Part shown: positions 33,299-40,504 of the stretch, one piece after another | How the letters are laid out: each line of letters starts with the position of its first letter | Numbering within the stretch: the stretch's first letter is position 1 | NCBI GenBank assembly: GCA_035430005.1 | Contig: DAOMFV010000010.1 | Span: forward strand, 3,991-67,990 | From: JAEUIE01 sp035430005 | GTDB taxonomy: Bacteria; Planctomycetota; Planctomycetia; Gemmatales; HRBIN36 | Reading direction: 5' to 3' | Length of the DNA stretch: 64,000 nt | The notes under the pieces: generated by a model | Databases searched by the model: none | Told to the model about the DNA's origin: nothing | What the model saw: only the letters and a program-made list of their open reading frames with translations | Position numbers and translations under genes: made by a program

Positions 33299-33646
33299 AT
33301 GAAGACTTCCATATCCACCGCTGCTATTCGTTGTGCCGCTATCGGCCGCAATGCAGGTCATGGACGGAAGTTTGGCATGGGTCGCCTTGCGCGCACATCC
33401 TATCTGTCCCAGCTGCATTTGCCAGTATTTTGCAGCGTCGAGGCAGGGTATTCGTTGTTTCGTTCACGCAGTGCCGCGATAACCGGCCTAAGTGAAGCCA
33501 GAAACAACGGCCAACCTTGCGATTCGATGCCAACGCAAGATAGCTGGCAGCCGGGCGAAGATTCGAGGATGGCTGGAACCCGCGGAACCATGATGGTGAA
33601 GCCCAGCCAGAAAAACCCGACGCTCAAAGCCTCCGCTTTAGCGTAA
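33299..33646 (+). CDS. small basic protein of unknown function, downstream of the leader
   Basis: 115 residues starting at an ATG with a textbook AGGAGG site. The sequence (MKTSISTAAIRCAAIGRN..., then SRSAAITGLSEARNN, ending KNPTLKASALA) is rich in Ser, Arg, Ala and Gly, has no hydrophobic segment and matches no family I know. A hairpin of CGCTCAAAGC/GCTTTAGCG covers its last codons. The ribosome site and promoter argue for a real gene. The unusual composition argues for a degenerate gene or for an RNA whose open frame is accidental. It lies 206 bases before the ECF sigma factor gene. Confidence 0.4.
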   Translation: MKTSISTAAIRCAAIGRNAGHGRKFGMGRLARTSYLSQLHLPVFCSVEAGYSLFRSRSAAITGLSEARNNGQPCDSMPTQDSWQPGEDSRMAGTRGTMMVKPSQKNPTLKASALA

Positions 33647-33852
33647 GGTTAGGCCAGTTTGGCCTAAGGACCCTCTCGAATATTCGTCTGCGATGATGCG
33701 ACTCCGTTCGCCTTTCATTGCGCTGCAGCAACCAGCACATCAACGTATTTGTGATGGACCGCAGCCCAGAGCTGTGAGGCCATTTGATGCCTTAATTCAG
33801 GCATTATTTGCCCTCTCGCATTCTGTGGACTGCCCGGACAGAAGGGTATGCC
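33647..33852 (+). other. intergenic region with a short hairpin before the sigma factor gene
   Basis: TTAGGCCA (33649-33656) pairs with TGGCCTAA (33660-33667) just after the small ORF and could end its transcript, although no T-tract follows. A second short palindrome, ATGCCT TAATTC AGGCAT, lies near 33787-33804 and is followed by TATTTG. No tRNA, tmRNA, RNase P or SRP RNA signature was seen. The promoter of the sigma factor gene must be here or upstream. Confidence 0.35.
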
Positions 33853-34419
33853 ATGAACACTGATTTGATCGTTCGTAATGTGACTCTTGCTCAGCTGGGG
33901 GATCGGGCTGCGTTCAGCGAGCTGGTGCGCGAGTGCCAGCCTCTGGTCTACGCTACCGCCCTGGAGAAGCTGCGTGATGGCGGGGCTGCGCAGGAACTGG
34001 CCCACGAAACCTTCGTCCGGGCCTGGACCAAACTCGATCAGCTCCGTGAGCCCGCTGCCTTCATCGGCTGGATCCGCCAGATCTGCGTCCGACTGGCCCT
34101 CAACCGGCTGACTCGTCGTCGGGTGAACCAGGTGGAGGAGGGCGTCCTGGAGAACCAGGCTACGCTGACTCATTCTCCTCTGGAATCTCTGATGAAGAAG
34201 GAGGCTCGGGTGACCGTCCGTAAGGGGCTGGCTCGTCTGAACCGTCTCGACCGTGAGACTCTGACGGCTTTCTACCTGCGGGGCCAGTCGATTCGGGAGA
34301 TCAGCGAAGAGCTCGCTACTCCCGAAGGAACTATCAAGCGTCGTCTGCACGTCGCTCGTAACCGTCTCAAGGCACGCCTGGAAGACGGCAACGAAGCCCG
34401 AACCGTCGAGGCTTACTAA
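33853..34419 (+). CDS. ECF-type RNA polymerase sigma factor
   Basis: 188 residues from ATG 33853 (AGAAGGG upstream); a start at 33808 would add 15 unconserved residues. Region 2 is present as LREAAQELAHETFVRAW-like DGGAAQELAHETFVRAW followed by FIGWIRQICVRLALNRL. Region 4 is LNRLDRETLTAFYLRGQSIREISEELATPEGTIKRRLHVARNRLKARL. There is no region 1 or 3, so it is an ECF-type factor. No anti-sigma factor follows; the next gene is a Ser/Thr kinase 180 bases on, behind a strong terminator. Kinase-controlled ECF factors are known in planctomycetes, but a link here is speculation. Confidence 0.92.
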   Translation: MNTDLIVRNVTLAQLGDRAAFSELVRECQPLVYATALEKLRDGGAAQELAHETFVRAWTKLDQLREPAAFIGWIRQICVRLALNRLTRRRVNQVEEGVLENQATLTHSPLESLMKKEARVTVRKGLARLNRLDRETLTAFYLRGQSIREISEELATPEGTIKRRLHVARNRLKARLEDGNEARTVEAY

Positions 34420-34430
34420 TTGAATGATTG

Positions 34431-34458
34431 GAGGGCAGGGGAGACCCTGCCCTCTTTT
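34431..34458 (+). terminator. intrinsic terminator of the sigma factor gene
   Basis: GAGGGCAGGG (34431-34440) pairs perfectly with CCCTGCCCTC (34445-34454) around a GAGA loop and is followed by TTTT. The tetraloop, the 10-bp GC stem and the T-tract make it the clearest Rho-independent terminator in the window. Confidence 0.88.
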
Positions 34459-34598
34459 CGTGTCTATTGATCAATCTTGGCAAAACCGGTAAAGTTGCGT
34501 AAACTGTTAGTAATTAAGCACTTTGACACTATTCAACCTATGCCAGACGAGTGGTGCTTACACTGGTCCAGGCTGGTACGTTCTCTCAGAACGACATT

Positions 34599-35471
34599 AT
34601 GGCCTCAGAGCAAACTATCGGCGGCTATCGTCTTATGAAACATATGACGACAGGCCAAACCAGCCAGGTTTGGGAAGTAAACGAACCCGGCTCGGGTCGT
34701 CATTTTGCCATGAAACTTCTGCTGCCCGAGTTCACCAAGGATCCGTTGCATCGCAAGATGTTGGAACATGAAGCGAAGGTAGGGCTCCCCTTGAGCCATC
34801 CTAATGTCATCAAGATGCTCAAGCTTGCGAAAGATAAAGACACTCAATATCTGATCATGGAGTTTTTTCCGGGTGGCAATATCAAGCTGAGGATGATGAG
34901 AAAACACACGATCGTTCATGAACGATGTCATTCCATTCTGACTCAAGCTGCTGCGGGCATTGCTCACATGCATGATCGGGGCTGGATTCATCGAGATATC
35001 AAGCCAGATAACATCTTGCTCAACAGTTCTGGAGAGATCAAGCTCATCGACTTTGCTCTGGCCAAGCGCATTGAACGTGGCGGGGCAGGGTTCTTCGGGT
35101 TGTTTCGTGGCGGCAAAAAGGCAGGAAAGACGGCAGGCACCAGAAGCTATATGTCGCCAGAGCAGATCTTAAATCGACCGCTGGATGAACGTGCAGATAT
35201 TTATTCATTCGGTGCCACCATGTATGAAATCGCTTGTGGCAAGGCCCCTTTTGTTGGAGCTACCCCCAACGATTTGCTCTATAAACATTTGAGTGAAAAG
35301 CCAAAGGCACTGCATATCAATTATCCGAGTATTACAGAAGAGTTCTCTCAGCTTTGCCTCCGCTGCCTCGCGAAGGATAAAAAAGAACGTCCTCGCAACA
35401 TGCACGAACTGTTGTCCCAGCTTCGTACCACACGTGTATTTACAGGAGACAAGCTTGAGCGACCGGCTTAA
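34599..35471 (+). CDS. cytoplasmic Ser/Thr protein kinase-like protein with DFA motif
   Basis: 290 residues from ATG 34599, where the kinase domain begins (GGYRLMKHM); starts back to 34551 are open. The domain is nearly the whole protein. The ATP lysine is Lys39 (FAMKLL) and the catalytic loop HRDIKPDN is intact at 131-138. The DFG motif reads DFA at 151-153, and the glycine loop is degenerate (TTGQTSQVW). The activation segment ends in YMSPEQ, and INRPLDERADIYSFGATMYE is normal. There is no transmembrane helix or sensor domain. Loss of the DFG glycine often alters activity, so it may be slow or a pseudokinase. It lies 9 bases before accA. Confidence 0.88.
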   Translation: MASEQTIGGYRLMKHMTTGQTSQVWEVNEPGSGRHFAMKLLLPEFTKDPLHRKMLEHEAKVGLPLSHPNVIKMLKLAKDKDTQYLIMEFFPGGNIKLRMMRKHTIVHERCHSILTQAAAGIAHMHDRGWIHRDIKPDNILLNSSGEIKLIDFALAKRIERGGAGFFGLFRGGKKAGKTAGTRSYMSPEQILNRPLDERADIYSFGATMYEIACGKAPFVGATPNDLLYKHLSEKPKALHINYPSITEEFSQLCLRCLAKDKKERPRNMHELLSQLRTTRVFTGDKLERPA

Positions 35472-35480
35472 GCGATACTT

Positions 35481-36449
35481 ATGGCCAGCTACCTCCCTTT
35501 TGAAAAAGATATAGCCGAACTGGAAGCCTCCCTGCGCAAGATCGAGACGGAGAAGGGGAAAGAGAAGACTAACGAACTACGAGCCATACAGAAAGAAATC
35601 GTCAGCCTCAAAAAAAGGAAGTTTGCCAGCCTGACGCCCTGGCAGTCAGTTCAGGTTTCCCGGCATGTCGAGCGGCCCCAGTTCCTCGACTATGTCAACT
35701 TGATCTTTGACGACTTTACTGAACTGCATGGCGACAAGGCCATCGGGGATGATCGGTCGCTCCGGACCGGCTTGGCTCGGCTTGATGACATGAAAGTGAT
35801 GCTCATTGGACATCACAAGGGCCGGAACCTGCAGGAACGTACTGAATGCTTCTATGGCTGCGCCCATCCAGAGGGGTATCGCAAAGCGCTGGTGCGAATG
35901 AAGTTCGCTGCCAAGTTCGGCCTGCCGATTATCTGCCTCATCGATACCCCGGGTGCCTATCCAGGTATTGGTGCTGAAGAGCGAGGCCAGGCCCAGTTGA
36001 TTGCAGCCAACCTTTTGGAGATGTCACGCATCCCAACACCGATCGTCTGTGTGGTTATCGGCGAGGGCGGCTCCGGCGGAGCTTTGGGAATTGGCATCGG
36101 TGACCGTGTCTGCCTCCTGGAGTTTGCCTATTACTCGGTTATCAGCCCCGAAGGGTGTGCAGGCATCTTGTGGAAGACGGCAACCGAAGAGACCAAGTCC
36201 CGAGCTGCCGAGGCTCTCAAGCTGACCGCCAAACATCTAAAGCAACTCAAGGTGGTCGATGAGGTAATTCCTGAACCGCTCGGCGGAGCTCACCGTGATC
36301 CTCGTGACATGGCTAATACCTTGAAGACCCATCTGATCAAACACCTGCGAGAGCTCAAACGTCTGCCAGTGAAGAAGCTGCTTGATGGCCGGTATAGCAA
36401 GTTCCGGCAGATGGGTGTGTTTCATCGTGTCAGAGGGGATGCAACATAA
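35481..36449 (+). CDS. accA: acetyl-CoA carboxylase carboxyltransferase subunit alpha
   Basis: 322 residues matching AccA over the full length, which is about the usual size. It transfers the carboxyl group from biotin to acetyl-CoA in the first step of fatty-acid synthesis, as a complex with AccD. Motifs include the N-terminal helix FEKDIAELEASLRKI, ARHVERPQFLDY-like SRHVERPQFLDYVNLIF, FGMAHPEGYRKALR-like YGCAHPEGYRKALV, IDTPGAYPGIGAEERGQ, GEGGSGGALGI and SVISPEGCAGILW. It starts 9 bases after the kinase-like gene and is probably co-transcribed with it. accD is not in the window. Confidence 0.96.
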   Translation: MASYLPFEKDIAELEASLRKIETEKGKEKTNELRAIQKEIVSLKKRKFASLTPWQSVQVSRHVERPQFLDYVNLIFDDFTELHGDKAIGDDRSLRTGLARLDDMKVMLIGHHKGRNLQERTECFYGCAHPEGYRKALVRMKFAAKFGLPIICLIDTPGAYPGIGAEERGQAQLIAANLLEMSRIPTPIVCVVIGEGGSGGALGIGIGDRVCLLEFAYYSVISPEGCAGILWKTATEETKSRAAEALKLTAKHLKQLKVVDEVIPEPLGGAHRDPRDMANTLKTHLIKHLRELKRLPVKKLLDGRYSKFRQMGVFHRVRGDAT

Positions 36450-36550
36450 GGGCGATTATTAGACAAAAGCCAATCAAGACGCGCTTTCCACCAACGTCCG
36501 ATAATCATCATTATGTTGCATTCTATCTGGCGTTTTCCGGGGATTACTGC

Positions 36551-36961
36551 ATGTACGATTCAGTCGTCGCTTGTCAGAACCTGGGGCCGAAAGAGATTCG
36601 TAAGCGTCGTCTGTTGGGCTATCTCGGGCTGAACCTCGGCATCATTCTTACCATCATCTTCATCTGGCAGGATGTCTCTGATTATCTTCGCATGCTCGTC
36701 TTCATTCCGTTCTTTGTCGGCTATCTTGGCATCCTTCAGGCTCTCCAAAAGACCTGTATTGTTCTGGGGCTAAAGGGAGTACAGAATCAGGATCAAGGCA
36801 CGGAACCGGTCGTCGAGGATACCCTTCGCCGGAAGCTCTGGAGACGTTCGATTTGGATGCTCATCCTGGCAAGTGTCTTGGCTCTCATTTGTACCTACTT
36901 GACCCTGGCCATCCATACCGAACTGTTACGTTGGCCGCAGCCACCTCCCCTGCCCGGTTGA
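36551..36961 (+). CDS. small membrane protein of unknown function
   Basis: 136 residues with about four hydrophobic segments: LLGYLGLNLGIILTIIFIW, MLVFIPFFVGYLGILQAL and WMLILASVLALICTYLTLA, the second possibly being two short helices. The ends are charged or proline-rich (final PQPPPLPG). No family is recognised. It is separated by 101 bases from accA and 67 bases from the metal permease, both in the same direction. Confidence 0.65.
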   Translation: MYDSVVACQNLGPKEIRKRRLLGYLGLNLGIILTIIFIWQDVSDYLRMLVFIPFFVGYLGILQALQKTCIVLGLKGVQNQDQGTEPVVEDTLRRKLWRRSIWMLILASVLALICTYLTLAIHTELLRWPQPPPLPG

Positions 36962-37028
36962 GGATCGAACTGAATCCCTTCGTCGCTCGTATTTACTTCA
37001 TAGGCTTCGTCGGAGTTGATGTTTCAAC

Positions 37029-38294
37029 ATGATGCGATTGATCCCGCTGGCGCCAATTCTTTGGATGCTACTCTGCAATGGCGTTGCCCATTCGCAGGAG
37101 ATCGTCGGCACGATCTATGAAGAATCGGGCGTCCAGGGCGACTTCATTCTCAAGGAAAGCTCAACTGGAGAATTGAGAAAGATATTAGTTCCATCAGACC
37201 TACGATGCAAAACAGGGCTTCAAGGTCAATTCCTTAATGACTTGTCTCTTCTTCCTAAAGGTACGATGGTCAAGGTCATCCTTGACCCTGATAGTAAAAA
37301 GGCCCGTGAGATACAGGAATTGTATCCCTGGCATACGGTTCTTGCCCAATGGCTGGATGAAAAGCTCTCCGATCTGAAGACAATGTTTGCCCAAGGAAGC
37401 CTGTTCAGCAACAAACAGATGCTGCTGGGTTTTATCAGTGTCGTGCTGGTCAGTCTGATCTGTGGTGCCATCAGTTCGTTGGTGCTCAGCAACCGCATGG
37501 CGTTCTTCAGCGATGCCCTGGCTCACTTTGCCTTTGCCGGCGTGGCTCTCGGTATCTTGATGAACATCGCCGGCTGGCTTTCCAGCGACGACATGATCGT
37601 TCCGGTGATGGTGATCTTTGGTATCGTGACCGGTTGTGGCATTGCTTATGTCAAACAGAAGACCGTGCTGGCGAACGATACCATCATCGGGGTTTTCTTT
37701 GCGGGTGCCATGGGGTTGGGTGCGATCCTGCTGACCGCTGTCTCCAAGATCGGTGGTGGTGGGAGAGGTTCACAGAACCCGGAAACGTTCCTCTTTGGTG
37801 ACCCGATGGCCACGACTAGCCAGCAAATTGTCTACCTGATGATCTTGTTGGTGCTCACCCTGCTCTTTCTGATTTCACGTTACAACAGCATGGTCTTGTC
37901 GAGCTTCAACAGCAGCCTGGCTCGCTCACGCCGCATATCCGTGCAACTGGGAAACTACTTGTTCATTATTTTCCTTGCCATGACAGTTAATGCCTGTCTC
38001 AAGGTAGTCGGAGCGCTCCTCATCAATGCGCTTCTCATACTACCGGCGGCGACGGCGGGGAATATGTCTCGGACCCTCAGGCAGTTTTTCTGGCTCTCGT
38101 TACTGACATCCTTGATCGCGGGCCTGGGCGGGTTTCTCCTTAGCGCTACCTGGCAACCTGTCATCAGTGGTAAGAGCTTGCCATTAGCCAGCGGCGGTGT
38201 GATTGTGGTCATTGGCACACTCTGTTTCTTCTTTTCTATGCTTCTTGGTCCGGTGCTTCGAGGCAGGAGGGCGGTCTCAGCCACGAATGCCTAG
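37029..38294 (+). CDS. metal ABC transporter permease with an N-terminal extracytoplasmic domain
   Basis: 421 residues. Residues from about 130 are a zinc/manganese-type ABC permease (ZnuB/MntB family, seven to eight helices): MLLGFISVVLVSLICGAISS, NRMAFFSDALAHFAFAGVALG, VLANDTIIGVFFAGAMGLGAIL, VNACLKVVGALLINALLILPAATA. Before it is a signal-like segment (1-22) and a roughly 100-residue soluble domain (EIVGTIYEESGVQGDFIL, LRKILVPSDLR, KGTMVKVILDPDSKKARE) that usual permeases lack. No ATPase or binding-protein gene is adjacent. Substrate by family: Zn2+, Mn2+ or Fe2+. It precedes two more probable metal-handling genes, so the three may form a functional locus. Confidence 0.88.
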   Translation: MMRLIPLAPILWMLLCNGVAHSQEIVGTIYEESGVQGDFILKESSTGELRKILVPSDLRCKTGLQGQFLNDLSLLPKGTMVKVILDPDSKKAREIQELYPWHTVLAQWLDEKLSDLKTMFAQGSLFSNKQMLLGFISVVLVSLICGAISSLVLSNRMAFFSDALAHFAFAGVALGILMNIAGWLSSDDMIVPVMVIFGIVTGCGIAYVKQKTVLANDTIIGVFFAGAMGLGAILLTAVSKIGGGGRGSQNPETFLFGDPMATTSQQIVYLMILLVLTLLFLISRYNSMVLSSFNSSLARSRRISVQLGNYLFIIFLAMTVNACLKVVGALLINALLILPAATAGNMSRTLRQFFWLSLLTSLIAGLGGFLLSATWQPVISGKSLPLASGGVIVVIGTLCFFFSMLLGPVLRGRRAVSATNA

Positions 38295-38377
38295 ACCTTG
38301 GGTTTAGTCATAGTGAATAGGCCAATGCTCGCTATCATCAACCTTACCTATTCCGTTTCTTTCGTAAGTACCCGACT

Positions 38378-39367
38378 ATGCACACGACGATGACCATGTT
38401 TGCCGCCCTCAGTGGAATCGACCAGTTTGTCGTGTCGTTTCAGAGCATCGTTTACGAAGCTTTGCCATTCGTCATCATCGGTGCGTTGATATCGGGCATA
38501 CTTGAAGAACTGTTGCCTCAAGCCATGTTCGCCAAGATGATTCCCAAGAACCGCTACCTGGCCATCGCCGGCAGCGCGCTACTGGGGCTGGTCTTTCCCA
38601 TGTGCGAATGCGGGATCGTTCCCGTCATGCGCAGGCTGTTAGGGAAGGGGCTGCCGCTGGGATGCGCCGTAGCCTACATGCTGTGTGCGCCGGTGATCAA
38701 TCCTGTGGTCATTGCTTCCACCTGGGCGGCGTTCTCTGGAGATCGATCGAATATCGATGGGGTTACCAGCTTTCAGATGGTAGCATTGCGCTGCGGATTA
38801 TCGTTCATCACCGGCTTCATCGTCGGCACGATTGTCAATCGCATGGCGGTCAAGGGTGTTAATGATCTGATTAAGGTACCTATCAAGGTTGTTGCTCTGG
38901 AGACTGTGGAAGAAGAAGCTGCCGAAGCCAAACGGCCCTGGACTCAGCGTGTCTCCAACATCGCTCAGGTGGCACTGCACGACTTCATCGATATTACCTG
39001 CTTCCTCATTCTTGGCGCCATGCTGGCAGCCTTCCTACAGACCTTTGAACTCGTCAGCAGGGTTTCCTTCCTCTTTGAAAATCCCTGGACGGCGGCTCTG
39101 ACGATGATGGCAATCGCCGTCCTGCTCTGTTTATGCAGCGAAGCTGACGCATTCGTGGCTGCCAACATGCTGAAAGTGCCACTTTCGGGAAAGCTCGGGT
39201 TCCTCGTGCTCGGTCCCATGTTTGATCTCAAGCTGCTGTTGATGTTCACCCGGGTGTTCAAGGCGAAGCTGATTGTCACCATTGTGATCCTGCTCTGGGT
39301 GATCATTTTTACCCTGAGCATGTCCACCTACTACATCGACAGGTACCTCCGTGAGTTGATGCGTTAA
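38378..39367 (+). CDS. DUF318 (ArsP/YraQ-like) permease, SO_0444-type metal efflux
   Basis: 329 residues with about eight transmembrane helices. The family motif MCECG (Cys76, Cys78) lies in LLGLVFPMCECGIVPVMRRL, followed by GLPLGCAVAYMLCAPVINPVV with Cys103. The second half repeats the pattern (LCSEADAFVAANML). DUF318 proteins include ArsP and the SO_0444 Cu/Zn efflux permeases; the cysteines are thought to take part in metal or metalloid binding. Its gene is 12 bases before the TIGR03943 gene, the usual partner of this permease class (YcgR-YcgQ in Bacillus). The ion is not shown by sequence. Confidence 0.92.
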   Translation: MHTTMTMFAALSGIDQFVVSFQSIVYEALPFVIIGALISGILEELLPQAMFAKMIPKNRYLAIAGSALLGLVFPMCECGIVPVMRRLLGKGLPLGCAVAYMLCAPVINPVVIASTWAAFSGDRSNIDGVTSFQMVALRCGLSFITGFIVGTIVNRMAVKGVNDLIKVPIKVVALETVEEEAAEAKRPWTQRVSNIAQVALHDFIDITCFLILGAMLAAFLQTFELVSRVSFLFENPWTAALTMMAIAVLLCLCSEADAFVAANMLKVPLSGKLGFLVLGPMFDLKLLLMFTRVFKAKLIVTIVILLWVIIFTLSMSTYYIDRYLRELMR

Positions 39368-39379
39368 GGGAGATCTATC

Positions 39380-40438
39380 ATGCAACGTAACAGTCAATTC
39401 ATGGAACGCCTTTTTACCCTGATCATGACAGGGGCCTATGGCGTCGTGATGGTATGGATGTTCATCTCGAACTACCTGGGGTGGAGCAGTGGCGAGCGAA
39501 GCCTCTTGTCGCTGGTCACTACCTGGATTCAGTACGTCATCTTCATCGGTGGCATCATTCTGATCGTGCTTTTCTTCTTTCTCTTGTTCAACTTCAAAAG
39601 CGCGGGTGGTGGCCATCATCATAGTCACGAGCATGATCACGACCACGACCATGATCACGCGAACTGCGGCCATGATCACTCGCATGAACATGATCATTAC
39701 CATAAAGGTGAGGCCGATCACCACCACGATCATAAAGAAGGCGAAACCCATGACTGTTGCGACCACGACCATGATCACAATTGGAACCCGATTCGGTATA
39801 TTCCGCTCCTGATCCCGTTGATCCTGATTGTGATGGGGCTGCCCGATACCAAGATGATCGAGAATTTTGAAAAGCACCTCTATGAAAAGTCGGTCAAGGA
39901 ACAGAAGCGGCCAGCCACCAATGAACAGATGGCCTGGATGTCTTTGGGAGCATTCACCTTTCCAGGAGAAGTATTTCCTTCCGTCAGTTTTAGTACCTCC
40001 ATTGCTTCGGGACTTCTGGGCATGATTGATGAAATGGATGGAGAAGCCAGAAACGAGAAGCCTATCATGATTGATTTATCACAAATCGAAAAAGCCCTCA
40101 AAGATCCTGCTCTTCAACGCCAATACGCAAGTTACGGCAGAGTGGAAATCGAAGGGATGTTCGACCTGGAAGAAATGGGTCCATACTCGTTGTTTCGTAT
40201 TGTGAGATTGCGAATGGCCTGCTGCTTGACCGATGCTCGTCCGGCCATGCTCGTCTGTGTCACCAAAAAGCCAATTCCTGCTCAGTTGCAGTCGAAAGGC
40301 GGAGGAAGCACCACTAGATGGGTGAAAGTTCAGGGGCGGCTAAAGTTCGTCGAAGCTAACGATGGAAAATCACAAGCAATTATGAAAGTCAGTTTAATCG
40401 AACCTGCAAAGGTTCCCCCCTTCCCTTATCTGAACTGA
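39380..40438 (+). CDS. TIGR03943 (DUF1980) protein with a long histidine-rich loop
   Basis: 352 residues. Two membrane helices (about 12-32 and 50-71) are followed by a His/Asp-rich segment at 79-133 with more than twenty histidines and three cysteines (motifs such as HDHDHDH, HSHEHDHYH, CCDHDHDH). A third helix lies at about 140-156. The C-terminal half is the conserved DUF1980 domain, with RMACCLTDARPAMLVC matching the family CCxxDA motif. Members pair with the DUF318 permease upstream (12 bases). The loop is longer than I expect for the family and probably binds Zn2+ or another divalent metal. Because it is repetitive, its length could vary between strains. Confidence 0.87.
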   Translation: MQRNSQFMERLFTLIMTGAYGVVMVWMFISNYLGWSSGERSLLSLVTTWIQYVIFIGGIILIVLFFFLLFNFKSAGGGHHHSHEHDHDHDHDHANCGHDHSHEHDHYHKGEADHHHDHKEGETHDCCDHDHDHNWNPIRYIPLLIPLILIVMGLPDTKMIENFEKHLYEKSVKEQKRPATNEQMAWMSLGAFTFPGEVFPSVSFSTSIASGLLGMIDEMDGEARNEKPIMIDLSQIEKALKDPALQRQYASYGRVEIEGMFDLEEMGPYSLFRIVRLRMACCLTDARPAMLVCVTKKPIPAQLQSKGGGSTTRWVKVQGRLKFVEANDGKSQAIMKVSLIEPAKVPPFPYLN

Positions 40439-40504
40439 TTTGGGACAATACCTGCTGAATAGAATGAAAGGTGTTGAAGCCCAAAAGGGCTAGAGGGTCA
40501 TCTC

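Noticed and set aside
33013..33852. tmRNA, RNase P RNA, SRP RNA or tRNA in the largest gene-poor stretch
   Set aside because: No GAGGAAAGTCC-type, tRNA-like acceptor/T-arm, or GNRA SRP-domain signature was found on either strand by eye.
39610..39780. Repetitive CATGATCAC-type bases that look like a short tandem array
   Set aside because: They are codons of the His/Asp-rich loop in frame; unit length is irregular and there are no spacers, so it is neither a CRISPR nor a satellite array.
39131..39877. 248-codon Met/Val-rich minus-strand open frame resembling a membrane protein
   Set aside because: It is the complement of the histidine-rich loop; CAT/CAC codons read backwards give ATG/GTG, which creates false hydrophobic sequence.
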